64,000 bases of DNA, from the NCBI GenBank assembly GCA_023213395.1, contig CM041465.1, positions 217,751,741 to 217,815,740 of the forward strand, written 5' to 3'. The notes below the pieces were generated by a model. The model saw only the letters and a list, made by a program, of their open reading frames with translations. It did no database searches and had not been told where the DNA came from. The translations under genes and the position numbers were made by a program. The number at the start of each line of letters is the position of its first letter. Within the stretch, counting starts at the first letter, position 1. The stretch is from Cycas panzhihuaensis. Its lineage: Eukaryota > Cycadophyta. Positions 1 through 10,274 of this stretch are shown here, piece after piece.

Positions 1-440
1 CCTCCAAGAACTGTTGTCTACAACGGCTTCTGTCGATGCCATGCCCTTGCGTGTTATGCAAGAGTTGGTATCTCCGCCTGAACCCGTTCATGGCGATGCC
101 AAGGGTATGATGGCGAGAAGACCCTCTCGGATGCATGCGATTCCGCTTACCCTTGGGGCAAAACCGTTCTTGCCGATGTTGTAGTCCTCGGCGTTGGCGT
201 GGATTACAACCTCCTTCTGGGTCGCCCATGGCTCGACCAAATGGGAGCCGTGTGTTCGACCCTTTGGGGATACTTAAATTCGTCCATGACGGACGAATGA
301 GAGTGGTTCCCGTGAACGCCTCTTTTCCAAACAAACTCGTTATGCCAATTCGCAAACCAAGGTTCACCCACTCACGCCTCGGCTTGTTCAATTGGTATAC
401 CCAATCCGTCAGAAGAAGATCCCACATCTTCCCTTTCTAG
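1..440 (+). pseudogene. Gypsy aspartic-protease region, frameshifted
   Basis: The plus strand at 202-252 reads YNLLLGRPWLDQMGAV, followed after a frame change by LKFVHDGRMRVVPVN. In plant Gypsy elements of the Tat/Athila group, the segment after the protease reads Y-N-x-L-L-G-R-P-W...A-V-x-S-T-L...L-K-F, so the match in order and spacing is good. The polyprotein protease normally cleaves Gag from Pol. Here a one-base frame change near 265-285 and the missing upstream part make it non-functional. The region 440-1240 downstream shows no continuous recognisable domain. Confidence 0.7.
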
Positions 441-1320
441 TCTCGCACGTTTTGCCCCTATTGGCGTCGGGAGTTATGGGTACCTTGCCTCGTTCAGCGA
501 TGATGAATCGCTTGACGGAGACGAGGGTTGTCTCCACCCCATTTCTTTCCTTCGCGCCAATAGGCCGCACTGCCTCGCCTAGCCCTCGTTTGGGACCTCT
601 CTCTGGTGAGACTAGCCCTCGTATGTCACACACCATCGCTTCGTCTTGACCCGCCCGCCAGTTCTTCTTTTCATTACCCCGCGGTGATGGTTTTGAGGAA
701 TTGCTTCGCCTCCTCTCAAGGAGCCTCTTTCAGTTTTCCTTGATTTCCATGAAGGAGTTGAGCGATCCGATGATCACCCCGATCCGTTGCTCTTTCCCTT
801 CTAGCGCTTCTTCTACTCGAAATAGGGTCATCCATGGAGTGGACTATTTCGAGGATGATGAAGCCCTCATTGAGCACTGCGGGCCTTGCACCTAATCGCC
901 TTGGTCACCACCGGCTCGGTCACCGGAAGATCTTGCGATCGGATCCACGCCGCCGATCCGATCCCTCTCCTATTCCTCCTCCTCCTGTTGATCTTGCCCT
1001 CTTCACTTTGAAGAGGGCAATGCCATGTGCATGGGGGAATTCAAGGCGTAGTCTTGGCCCCGCAAGGTCATTAGGGTTGGGGCGAATGCTCTCCGATGAG
1101 ATTAGGAATATTCCCTTCTGCTCCGGGAATTTCGAGACATTTTCGCGTGGGATTATCTTGACATGAAGGGAATCGACTCCTCGATTGTCACTCATAACCT
1201 CACCACCCTTCTGGCGCCACCCATGCGCCGAGCGGCGTCCCTTCACCGAAGCTCGCCACCGTCGAGATGGAGGTAGAAAAGCTCGACGCCGAGCTCGAAT
1301 ATCTCCATGACCGTTGACCA

Positions 1321-1450
1321 AATTCCAACCCGGTGGGTCGGTCCTTTTGTCATTATCGAATCTCTCGATAATGGTGCCTATAGGATAGCCACCGGGGCTC
1401 GAATTTGAGAAAGCCGTTAATGGGATGTTCCTTAAGAAGTTTTACGCTTG
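1321..1450 (+). pseudogene. Gypsy integrase C-terminal fragment
   Basis: The plus strand reads GPFVIIESLDNGAYRIA and, after a frame change and an in-frame stop, PVNGMFLKKFYA followed by a TGA. This is the typical end of a plant Ty3/Gypsy integrase, where a G-P-(F/Y)-x-V...G-A-Y-x-L module is followed by N-(x)2-x-L-K-x-(F/Y)-Y. Integrase joins retroelement cDNA to host DNA. The catalytic DDE core is not recognisable upstream, so only the C-terminal module remains. Confidence 0.7.
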
Positions 1451-2138
1451 ACCCTTGATCCCTCGCCTCGCCTCCGAAACGAGCCTAAACTACCATCTTA
1501 GGTTGTCCCCATTCTTCCCAGCCGCGTGTAGAATGGCTATTTAAGATGGACCCCGCTTTGTCTCTCCGTCTGCGGAACCCGCGTTCCGTATCCTCTTGGG
1601 AACCTTGGTCCTCTCGCTGGGCATCTCCCAACCGGAGGACGCTGGGGCATTGTTGCCCCTCTTTCTGTCTGGCGTTTCCTTCGCATATCCGTTATGCTCT
1701 CCTGCGGACATGTATGCGTCACCTCCCTAACCTCACACCTCCATGTCGTCCCGCTCACGGCGTGGGTGTGTGCCCCTGTTAGGTGTGTGGTTATACATGG
1801 AAGGAAACGTGTGCATCATACTATAAAATGTTCATAACATGAATCACCTACTACACAACATAACACTCACCCCATGCACGTATACATATCAAAATCATGT
1901 CATCATACATCCTGGGAAGCCGGTGTCCTTGCAGGGGGGGTACAATCATATGGTCCTATATATGACCCCCTGGAAGCCCGTGCTTTCCTCTGCCAAACTA
2001 TCCATCCATGTTCATCCGCTATGGCCCCGCCCCTGGGTTACCTCATTGCTAGGTCCTCCTACCCTTGACGGCCACCTGTTGTCTGTTTTCTAAGTGTTGC
2101 CTTCATCACTGATCATCTGCTTGGATTTTGTGTCACCT

Positions 2139-2520
2139 ATGTCTATCTACATCTTTACCGACGGAAGCCGCGGTAACCCTCGACTTCAAACAAGCGTGGA
2201 TTCTCCGCAGCCCCTCTGGTTATGATCTCCTCCGCTCTGGGATCTTCCTCCTGGAGGCTACCAACAACGAAGCCGAGTATACTACCGTCATCGAAAGCCC
2301 TTACCGATGCCCTTCATTTCCATCATGACCCATTGTTTTGCTCTGCGACTCTCAAGTTGTGGTGTCTCATCTCACCCAGTTCACAAAGTGCGATGCCCTC
2401 ACTTGAGGACTCTTGCTTCTAGCCGGATCCCTCCTGGCCCGTTTCTCTTCTGTTGATATCCAGCATATCCCTCGGGCTCTCAATGATGAGGCAGATAGCC
2501 TTGTTCGCCTCATCCTTGAG
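2139..2520 (+). pseudogene. RNase H domain of the Gypsy element, frameshifted
   Basis: Four RNase H blocks appear in order across frame changes: IYIFTDGSRGNP near 2143-2178, ATNNEAEY near 2257-2280, CDSQVVVSHLTQF near 2344-2384 and IPRALNDEADSLVRL near 2467-2511. These carry the acidic residues D, E, D and D expected in the RNase H active site. The IPR-x-x-N-x-x-A-D ending resembles the extra, archaeal-type RNase H described in Tat-lineage plant Gypsy elements. It lies downstream of the integrase end, whereas the usual Gypsy RNase H lies upstream of integrase. At least two frameshifts inactivate it. Confidence 0.7.
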
Positions 2521-3110
2521 CGCCTGCTTCCTCGCCTCGGCCGACCGTCCCGAGTCTTGCTTGGCCTTCCTGCCGCCCAAGCCTCGTGCCGTTGGTCGCC
2601 CGCGATGATCCGCTCGCACCTCAAATCGGGTTGCTAACGAGGTAAAACTATGGTACCCACCATTTGTTCCCCATGTGGTCCTGCATGCTCCTTTGCATTC
2701 ATTGTGGTGGGGGGGCCCCTACTGCCTCTTTCTCCCACGGTTTCAGTGGCTCATAAGCCCCTATGTTGTCTCCACCGCCAGATCCACAGCGTTCGCCACG
2801 ACACCTCATGCAAGACCCTTGCCTACCGATCCGATCTTGATTGATATATCTATATACACATGTACTCTTGGCGGTTGTGTTGCCGGCGTCGCCATCGCAT
2901 CGAGCTTCCGGCGGCGAGGCTCTGCGCCGAGGCGGTGTTTCCGGCTTCGGAATGGATACTAATCACCGACTCGGTAAGTGCGGTATGTCTCCGGCATTAT
3001 CATCACTTTTATGTCTTGATTATGCCTTACATATTTGCATGCGTATGACTTTGTGGGTGGCCTGGTCGTCATCCACACCTATGTTTAGCCTATGACGACT
3101 ATAGCAGGGG

Positions 3111-3129
3111 CACACTCTTAGCGAGTGTG
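3111..3129. other. Perfect short hairpin
   Basis: CACACTC, a five-base loop TTAGC, then GAGTGTG gives a seven-pair perfect stem. It lies in the non-coding tail of the Gypsy remnant. Function is unknown. Confidence 0.6.
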
Positions 3130-4663
3130 GCACCCTGGTGACCGTATTACTTCCCGCATCTGCCCTCCTCTCTCCTGGACCCACCGGGTTTGCGCCACCT
3201 CCACCCGTGTGATGTCTCATCGTCGCCTGGTTAGCTTGCCACCTCATTTGGGGGCCTATTTCTGCCCCCGTGGGCCCGTTTCTTGGCTTGTTTGCTCCCG
3301 GGTGGGTGTTTTAGTTGTCCTTTAGCCTTTTCGGCCGTTTGCCCCCAGCCCGGACCGGTTGGTGGGCCCCATTTGTGTCTCCTGGTGTGTGTCTGTAGTA
3401 ATCTTGGCAGTCTGCTGATCTTCATGATCATGGCCAAAATTTTGTGATCACTGGAATATTCAGACTGCTAAAGTTTCCGTGATCTGCTGTCTCTGCTTGT
3501 TTTAAAATCCATGGTGGCAATTTAGCATTTATTGCGAAGCGCCCACGTGGTTCGCCTTTTCTCCCTCGGTAGGTGCCCTATTCGCGTACTTTAGGGTTTT
3601 GCTTTAGTACTTAAACATCTTTTGGCTCTTTTTGGATCATCTTTTTGGCTCACTTTTGGATTGACTCTCAAGAGGAACACTCTCCTGCTCTGCTCTCTTC
3701 TCATTTCTTTGCAACAATCGGACTGCACTCTTCATACGGCCTTGACTCTCCTTTGGCTTGGTGAGACATTCTCTCGGCCCTCAAGCCTTGGAGGGCTCCT
3801 TTGAAGCGGTTTCACTGCTTTTCTACCAGGCGATCCACGAGCTCCCGTTTGCAGTGTTTCCGTTCCACCTCCATAGCAGGCCCCTAGCACACTCTACTCA
3901 GTCTGAAATTTTGTTCCGGCCCTTCTTATTGCCCTTTTGGTGGGGCAAATCCCTTGCCTCCCTTTCAGTACTCTTCACTTTGTATTTGTTTTGGTGATAT
4001 CTACACTTGACTTATTTGTTTTCATTTGTTGCTTGAGAGTTGGTTTTCCTCCCTCTTGAGGACTTTGTACCACTCTCCCTCTGCTTCTTACTGCGTTCTT
4101 TGTCGAGCGCGGCGTTGAGGGTTGCATAGGCTTTGGGACAGGGCTGGGTGGATTCGCACCACCTTCCACGCTCCCTAAGCGGCTCAAAGCCCTCAAAGCC
4201 TCCCTCTCGCCCGTGCTACTCTTGGCTTGCAAACAAGGGTTGAAGGCTCCCCTTGGTTGCCCAAACCGGTGTCACAAGTTGCGGCACGATTTGGGACCCT
4301 TTATTCAGTTTGGGTGCCATCCATAGGCCCCAACCGTGGGTTCTTGCTCCACCTTTGCTCCCGGTTACCGGTTTGCTCCCGTAGCATCCGGTTCCCGTGG
4401 GTGTCTTTGGGTCTTTCTTGCCCCTTCTTGCGGTAGTTTTCCGGCCTTGAGTCTTGACTTTCTCCTCGCTTCCCGTGGCTCTTGGGAAGAGGTTTGGGCA
4501 CCATTGCGGTGATGAGGCCACTCAGGCTTACCTTGTTGTTTCCTTTCATTTGGATCGTTCTTCTTTGATATTTTCCTTATTGGACTAACAACGATGCATG
4601 TACATTTAGACTCTCGTTTATGTTGTTAGACATATATTGCTAGATCTTTGTGTTGCATATAGT

Positions 4664-4686
4664 GTCTCCCTCGACAGGAGGGAGAC
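4664..4686. other. Perfect nine-pair hairpin
   Basis: GTCTCCCTC, loop GACAG, then GAGGGAGAC forms a perfect nine-pair stem inside the Gypsy-derived tail. A role in the LTR transcript is possible but not shown. Confidence 0.6.
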
Positions 4687-5473
4687 CTTTGTTGCTTACA
4701 GTACTCGGGGCCACGGAGAACGCGTTGCGTGCCCCTTCCACCGTGGCGTCCCTTGCATGTGTCATATTTTATGCTATCTCATTTGTTAATTAGCGTTCCA
4801 TTCCTTCCTTCGGTATCGCGTTTATTTTTCCCGGGAAGGTAAGGAAGCCCCTTTCGCTTGCTACATCTCACATCCGATGCAGCTGCCAGTGGTTGGGTGC
4901 TCCTCAGGAAGGCTCACGCCATCTCTCACGCCTTGGCCCGGTGCACGCTCCGTTCCCCTTCGCTACCACGGTCTTTTTCCTTCTTTTATTCTTTTCCTAG
5001 TAATTAGAACATCGAAGATTAAAAGGGAAAATTGCCTTTGTATTAGTTTACAATTTGTTTGCCTTGTTGCATGTACTTTTGTTATTCGTAGGAAAGGTTG
5101 TAGGAGTCTTCTTCTCCCTTACCCTTCCTCCCTCTTCCTTAGCCATGAGCTCTTGCTTCACTCGCTCGTATACACTGTTAGATTGCATAGGATTGTTCTT
5201 GGCCTATCCTTGTTAGGTTCTTTCTCTCTCCCTTCCGCCACCCAAGGGTGGGAGGGGCCTACTCCCGTGTCAACCCGGGTTCGTCCTACGTATCTTCGCC
5301 CTTCGCTCAAGGTGGTGAAGGGTCGCCCGATATAGCCATACTCCATTGCGGATCCGAACTCGCGCTCCCACAGGCGCCTGCGTGGTAGTTGCTTGCCTTG
5401 TAGGTTCCACTTCCTCTGCTTTCGTCACCATCTCTCCCCGCTTTATCGATCGGTGATTTATCCGTAGCGTGGC

Positions 5474-5569
5474 CCCCTTAGATCCCTCCGAGAAAGTTTG
5501 GTAGAGAAACTACGTTGCCAACCTATCTAAATTTGAGCCTCCAAAACATTGTTATCACATTATCTAACA
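5474..5569 (-). repeat. Copia-A1 3' LTR remnant
   Basis: Read on the minus strand it begins TGTTAGATAATGTGATAAC immediately after the PPT-like AAGGTAGAGA. It matches the same part of the Copia-A2 3' LTR (about 27755-27850). Similarity stops at about 5474, where GC-rich Gypsy sequence begins. Confidence 0.8.
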
Positions 5570-5627
5570 ATCTCTACCTTGACAATAATTAACATGATAC
5601 CTTTTCTAGACCATACATCATATTTTC

Positions 5628-8600
5628 TACAAGCTAAGAGAAGTCAAACACCATTTGAACTTCTCTAATAGTACTTAGTTTTGTGAATATATTAGTAGAA
5701 TTCTATTTTGTGTTAATCTTCTCAAGTGCCACTCCACCTACTTCCATAACCTCTCTAACAAAATAGTACTTAAGAGTAATATGTTTTATCCTACTATGAT
5801 AAGTTAGATTCTTTGCTAAGTAAATGGCACTTTGACTATTACAAAATACATTTACCTTTTCCTATTTCCTTCCAAGATTAACCAATAAATCCTACAACTA
5901 GATTACTTCTTTATAAGCATATACTACAATAATATATTCTACTTCTATAGTTGATAATGCAATTGTGCTCTATAATTTTGACATCCAACTAACTAGGCCA
6001 TTTGTAAGAGTAAATATATAATCTGAAGTAAATTTTCTCTTATCTAAATCTCCTACAAATTTTGAATTAACATATCCATAAACTTGATTACCTGTACCTT
6101 CAAAGGTGATGTAATAGTTACTTGTGCCCCTCAAATACCAAAGCACCCATTTCACTACTGCCTAATGTTCTTTTTCTATATTTTTTATAAACCTACTAAC
6201 TACATCGACTACACATGAAATGGCAAGTCTTATATATACCATGCCATATATCAAACTTCATACTACACTAGTATAAGGTACATGAGATATATAATTCTTT
6301 TCTTCTTCATTACTAGGACTCATACTTGAAGAAAGATTGAAATGGAAAGCCAATAGAATACTCACTGGTTTCACATTTGCCATACCAAATCTAGTTAGTA
6401 CATTCGATACATATTTCTGTTGTGATAACTATAGCTTACTATTTTTCCTATCTTTATGTATCTCCATGCCTAAGATTTATTTTGGATCTCTTAGATTGTT
6501 CATATCAAAAGTCTTAGCTAATTGAGCCTTTAACTTGTTGATCATTTCCATGCTCTTGCTTACAACTAGCATGTCATCAACATATAATACCAAGATAATG
6601 AATAAGTTATCATCTTAGAATTTAAAATAAACAATATGATCATACTCACTTCTTTTGAAATTTTGGCTCTCTATGAAGACATCAAACTTCCTGTGCCATT
6701 GCCTTGGTGATTGCTTTAGGCCATACAATGATTTCCTAAGCTTGTAAACAAGTCTTTTCTTATCATCTTGTATAAACCCTTCTGGTTGATCCACATAGAT
6801 CTCCTCATCTAAATCTCCATGTAGAAAAGTTATGTTTACATCTAACTACTCCAACTCCAAATTAAGAGAAGCTACTAATGCTAACAGAACCTGAATTAAA
6901 ATAAGTTTAATAACTGGTAAAAAGATCTCAATAAAGTCAATACCTACTTTCTATGCAAAACCTTTAGCCACCAATCTTACCCTGTATTTATAAACCTTTC
7001 CATCAACATCTATTTTCTTCTTGAAAACACACCTGTAACTAGAAATCTTCCTACTATGTAGAAGTTATACCAAGTCCCATGAATTATTTTCCTTCAAAGC
7101 ATCTATCTCTTCTTACATAGCCATCTTCCGCTTCTCATTATAGATATCATCTACTGCTTCCTAATAGCATATAGGCTTACCATTATTAGAAACCAAAGCA
7201 ATAGAAATAAAAGGGTTGTACCTGTTAGGTGGATGACTGATTCATGTAGATATTCTAATAGTTGGTGGAGGAGTATCCACATACTCCTATAAATCTATTA
7301 CAAATTCACCTTTAGAAATCTCTTCTTGCTCTTCTGTTTCCAAAGATGGCTAGGTCTTAAGCTTGACCTATTGATATTTAGCTTTCTACTCTTATTTTAC
7401 TTTAACTTCTATACTGTCTAATTTTAGAAAGGGAGATTTATCAAACACAACATCTTTGTTAATAGTGATTTTGTGGGTAGTAGGATCCCACAACATGTAT
7501 CCCTTTACACCATCTGTATTACCATAACCAACAAAGATACATCTCTTGGATTTTGGATCTAACTTTGAATGTTAACTTTTATTAATTAAGGCATAAGCAT
7601 CACAATAAAAAACTTTCAAATTTAAATAGTTGCATGGATGTCCAGTCCATACCTCTTTAGAAATCTTGTAGTCTATTGTAAGTGTTGGTGACATGTTTAC
7701 CTAATAATAATCTATTTGAATAGCTTATGCCCATAATCCCTCCTCCACTCTTACATTACTCAGCATACTTCTTACTCTTTCTAAGAGTGTTATATACATG
7801 TGATCAGCTATGTCATTCTACTGTGGGGTATAGTTATTAGTTTCATGCCTTTTAATCCTAGCTTCTTTGTAATAGTTTTTAAACTTCAAGGAGTTAAACT
7901 CACCTCTATTGCTAATTCTTAAACATTTGATTAACCTGCCATTGCTCTTCTTAATAAGAGCCTTGAACTACTTAAACACAATAAAAACTTCAAATTTTCT
8001 TTTCAAAAAATAGACCCATACCTTTTTAGAGTAATCATCTATAAATATGACAAAGTATAATAATCCTTTATAAGATATTGTAGGGGCTGGTCCTCATACA
8101 TCTGAATGTGTGTAATCTAGAACACCATTATTAGTGTGACTTCCTACTTTGAACTTAAGTCTACATTGCTTTCCAAAAGTACAATGTTTACAAAAAACTA
8201 AATCTAAAAGCTACAAGTTAGGAAGCAACTTACGGTTTATCAGCACCTTAAATCCTTTCTCACTCATATGCCTAAGTCTCTAATGCCATAATTGAGCTAG
8301 AACTTTTGCAATCTTTGATATTGTAATTGTATGACTGACATTTGTACTTCCCACTAAAATATAAAGGTTTTATTTCTTTGAGGCTTTCATAACAACCAAG
8401 GTACCTTTTGACACGTTTAAGACTCCTTCATGACCTATGTATTTATAACCACTAGAATCTAGTTCACCCAAGGAAATCAGATTCCTTTTTAAATCAAGTA
8501 CATATCTTACTTTAGTTAATGTTCTCACTATACCATTGAACATTTTAATTCTGATGTTATCGATGCCCACTATCTTATAGGAAATTTCAGTTCCCATAAG

Positions 8601-9546
8601 TATATCACTACCATCAAGAGATTGGTATGATAAAAACCAACTCTTGTGTGGATATATGTGGTGTGAAGCACTTGAATCCAATAACCAATCATGATGATAA
8701 TGGGAAACATTATAAGAAACTAAGACATCATCATCTATACCTTGGTTTAACTCCACTTGATTACCCTCATTGGTAGGATCTTCCTTTTTTTGGAACTCCT
8801 TCTTTTTGTAGAAATCCTTCTTAAGGTGACTTGTCTTATTATAGTGCTAATATCTGAGCTTACTCTTCTTGCCTTTTGACTTTGATCTTGATGTGTCCTT
8901 AGAGCTTTCTCCTCTCTCAATTGTTTTGCCCCTTGTTGTCATAGCTTCTAGTGTGGAGGTTTCAAGACTGGACTTCCTCCTCACTTCTTCCATTAGAAAA
9001 GCACTCACAATAGAATCATAGTCTAACTCATTTGTAGTGCTAAAACTAATTGAAGTGACAATATTATCCTAGGACTCTGGTAGTAAACATAATAAGGTAA
9101 TAATCTTATCCTCATCCTCAATTCTAATATCGATACTATCCAACTAACAAATAAGAGTATTGAAAATATTTAAATGATCAATAATTTTTATACTTTCCTT
9201 CATCTGCAATGAATACAACTGCCTCTTTAAGTATAATTGACTCATCACTAATTTGGTCATGTATAAGCCTTCTAACTAGGTCCATAATCCTACTGTTGCC
9301 TGCTCTACTATAATATTAAATAGAAATTCATCTGCCAAGTACAATCATATTGTGCTAAGAGCTCTTTTATCTAGATTATCCCATGTATCATCGTCCATCC
9401 CTACACGTTTCTTTAATTTGTGTGTAAGAGCTCTGTACAAACCTTGTTATTCCAAAACATCATATACTTTCAACTTCCAGAACTTGAAGTTATTATTGCC
9501 ATTGAATTTCTCCACCTCAAACTTTACATTTTTTAGTTTTGATATT
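5628..9546 (-). pseudogene. Copia-A1 gag-pol polyprotein, many stops
   Basis: Domains can be followed in order on the minus strand: gag from about 9545, zinc knuckle near 8850 (remnant of C-x2-C-x4-H-x4-C), aspartic protease near 8670 with DSSASHH where Copia-C has DSGASHH, GAG-pre-integrase and integrase about 8290-7560, RT about 7200-6320 with the YVDD site near 6580, and RNase H about 6290-5700 (WVLWYLRGTSNYYITFEG, then WMSKL). The start codon equivalent to the ATG of Copia-C is ATA here. Stops in the alignable frame are often at Gln or Trp positions. The polyprotein would supply capsid, protease, integrase and reverse transcriptase; this copy cannot. Confidence 0.88.
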
Positions 9547-9600
9547 TGGTTTAAAAAAAGCCAATACCAAAGCCTTCACAAACTCATTACAAAAATAAAA

Positions 9601-9617
9601 GTGGCTATGATACCACT
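9601..9617 (-). other. Copia-A1 primer binding site
   Basis: The minus strand reads AGTGGTATCATAGCCAC directly after the 5' LTR. It resembles the initiator-tRNA-Met PBS TGGTATCAGAGCC of plant Copia elements with one substitution in its core. It would prime minus-strand DNA synthesis. Confidence 0.8.
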
Positions 9618-10274
9618 TGTTGAGTAAACTAGGTCCCAATAACCAGAAACCACCACCAAGATCTAAACTATTTTGTAACTAGTTACAAGAATTAAAATTA
9701 AAATTTAATATGCAAGTTCTTAAACCAGAAATAATACAATAAATGAAATAGAAAGTCAAAGCATCACATATACACCTAATATAATGTGTCAAAACCCTAG
9801 CAATATGCTAGGGAAACATCTATATAGGAAAGGTATAGATCTTTATTATTAAAGAATAGAAAATTGCACATAATCTATAGTAGAATACTTACAACAACAA
9901 CAACTAGCCAGCCAACTCCTCACAGTACATCAAATATATCGAACACTATCAACGTAATGAAAAAACACCCTAAATTAGACTATATAAGAGAGTCATATAA
10001 GGCACAAATCTTGACCATAGAATCTAAGATATTTTGAATGAATGACCCTGATTCTCTTTACAATTTAGTATGCTTTTTAGTGTTAGCTTTTTAGGTTCAG
10101 GGCTATCACCCAAAACCCCCTCTTTATAGGGGGGGTTCTGGCGTCCCCTACACCCCCCTGCTAAGGGGGGCTCTTACCTCCCTTAGATCCCCCTAAGGAA
10201 GTTTGGGGTGGAAACTACATTGCTAACCTATCAAAGATTTAGCATCTAAAACATTATTATCATATTATCTAATA
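9618..10274 (-). repeat. Copia-A1 5' LTR (657 bp)
   Basis: Bounded by the PBS on the left and the TACAT target sequence on the right. The left end is TGTTGAGTAAACTAGG on the plus strand. It contains an AATAAA-type polyadenylation motif on the minus strand near 9842 and a C-run/G-run block near 10110-10200. The same LTR in Copia-A2 is 31899-32552. Confidence 0.88.

Larger units (their letters stand above)
1..5473 (+). mobile_element. Degenerate Ty3/Gypsy (Tat-like) retrotransposon remnant
   Basis: This stretch is clearly more GC-rich than the AT-rich remainder of the window. It holds three recognisable Gypsy pol pieces on the plus strand: an aspartic-protease region near 200-330, an integrase C-terminus at 1321-1450, and an RNase H domain at 2139-2520. 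No reverse transcriptase is recognisable between protease and integrase, where a full element would have well over 1 kb of RT/RNase H. The copy is therefore an internally deleted derivative. From 2640 to 5473 there is no recognisable coding, only GC-rich, C/T-rich sequence that probably represents 3' untranslated DNA and LTR. The left end lies outside the window. The right end abuts a truncated Copia-A LTR at about 5474. Confidence 0.75.
2640..5473. other. Non-coding tail / probable 3' LTR of the Gypsy remnant
   Basis: I see no conserved protein here. Several open frames of 60-150 codons occur on both strands, but they have no recognisable motif and fit GC-rich DNA with few chance stops. The sequence is C/T-rich, has two perfect hairpins (3111-3129 and 4664-4686), a CACGTG core near 3544 and a splice-donor-like GTAAGT near 2971. 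LTR ends could not be fixed because the partner LTR is not in the window. Confidence 0.45.
5474..10274 (-). mobile_element. Copia-A1 retrotransposon, 3' LTR truncated
   Basis: A minus-strand Ty1/Copia element inserted in the RNase H region of Copia-B1. The right (5') LTR is 9618-10274, the PBS lies just inside it, and decayed gag-pol runs leftwards to 5628. Only the first 96 bp of the 3' LTR (5474-5569) survive before the junction with Gypsy sequence. The flank after the 5' LTR is TACAT (10275-10279), the same as at Copia-A2. Its gag-pol aligns throughout with Copia-C, so A and C are subfamilies of one lineage, resembling Tork/Tnt1-type Copia in the RT-RNase H region. Confidence 0.9.

Noticed and set aside
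920-1321. A 133-codon minus-strand frame rich in Arg
   Set aside because: Antisense to the Gypsy pol region; composition reflects GC-rich DNA and no family is recognisable.
2870-2975. GC-rich exon-like segment followed by GTAAGT
   Set aside because: No acceptor, no continuing frame and no recognisable protein; a single donor-like hexamer is weak evidence.
4877-5335. A 152-codon plus-strand frame in the Gypsy tail
   Set aside because: No motif, and other GC-rich frames of similar length overlap on the opposite strand; expected in stop-poor DNA.
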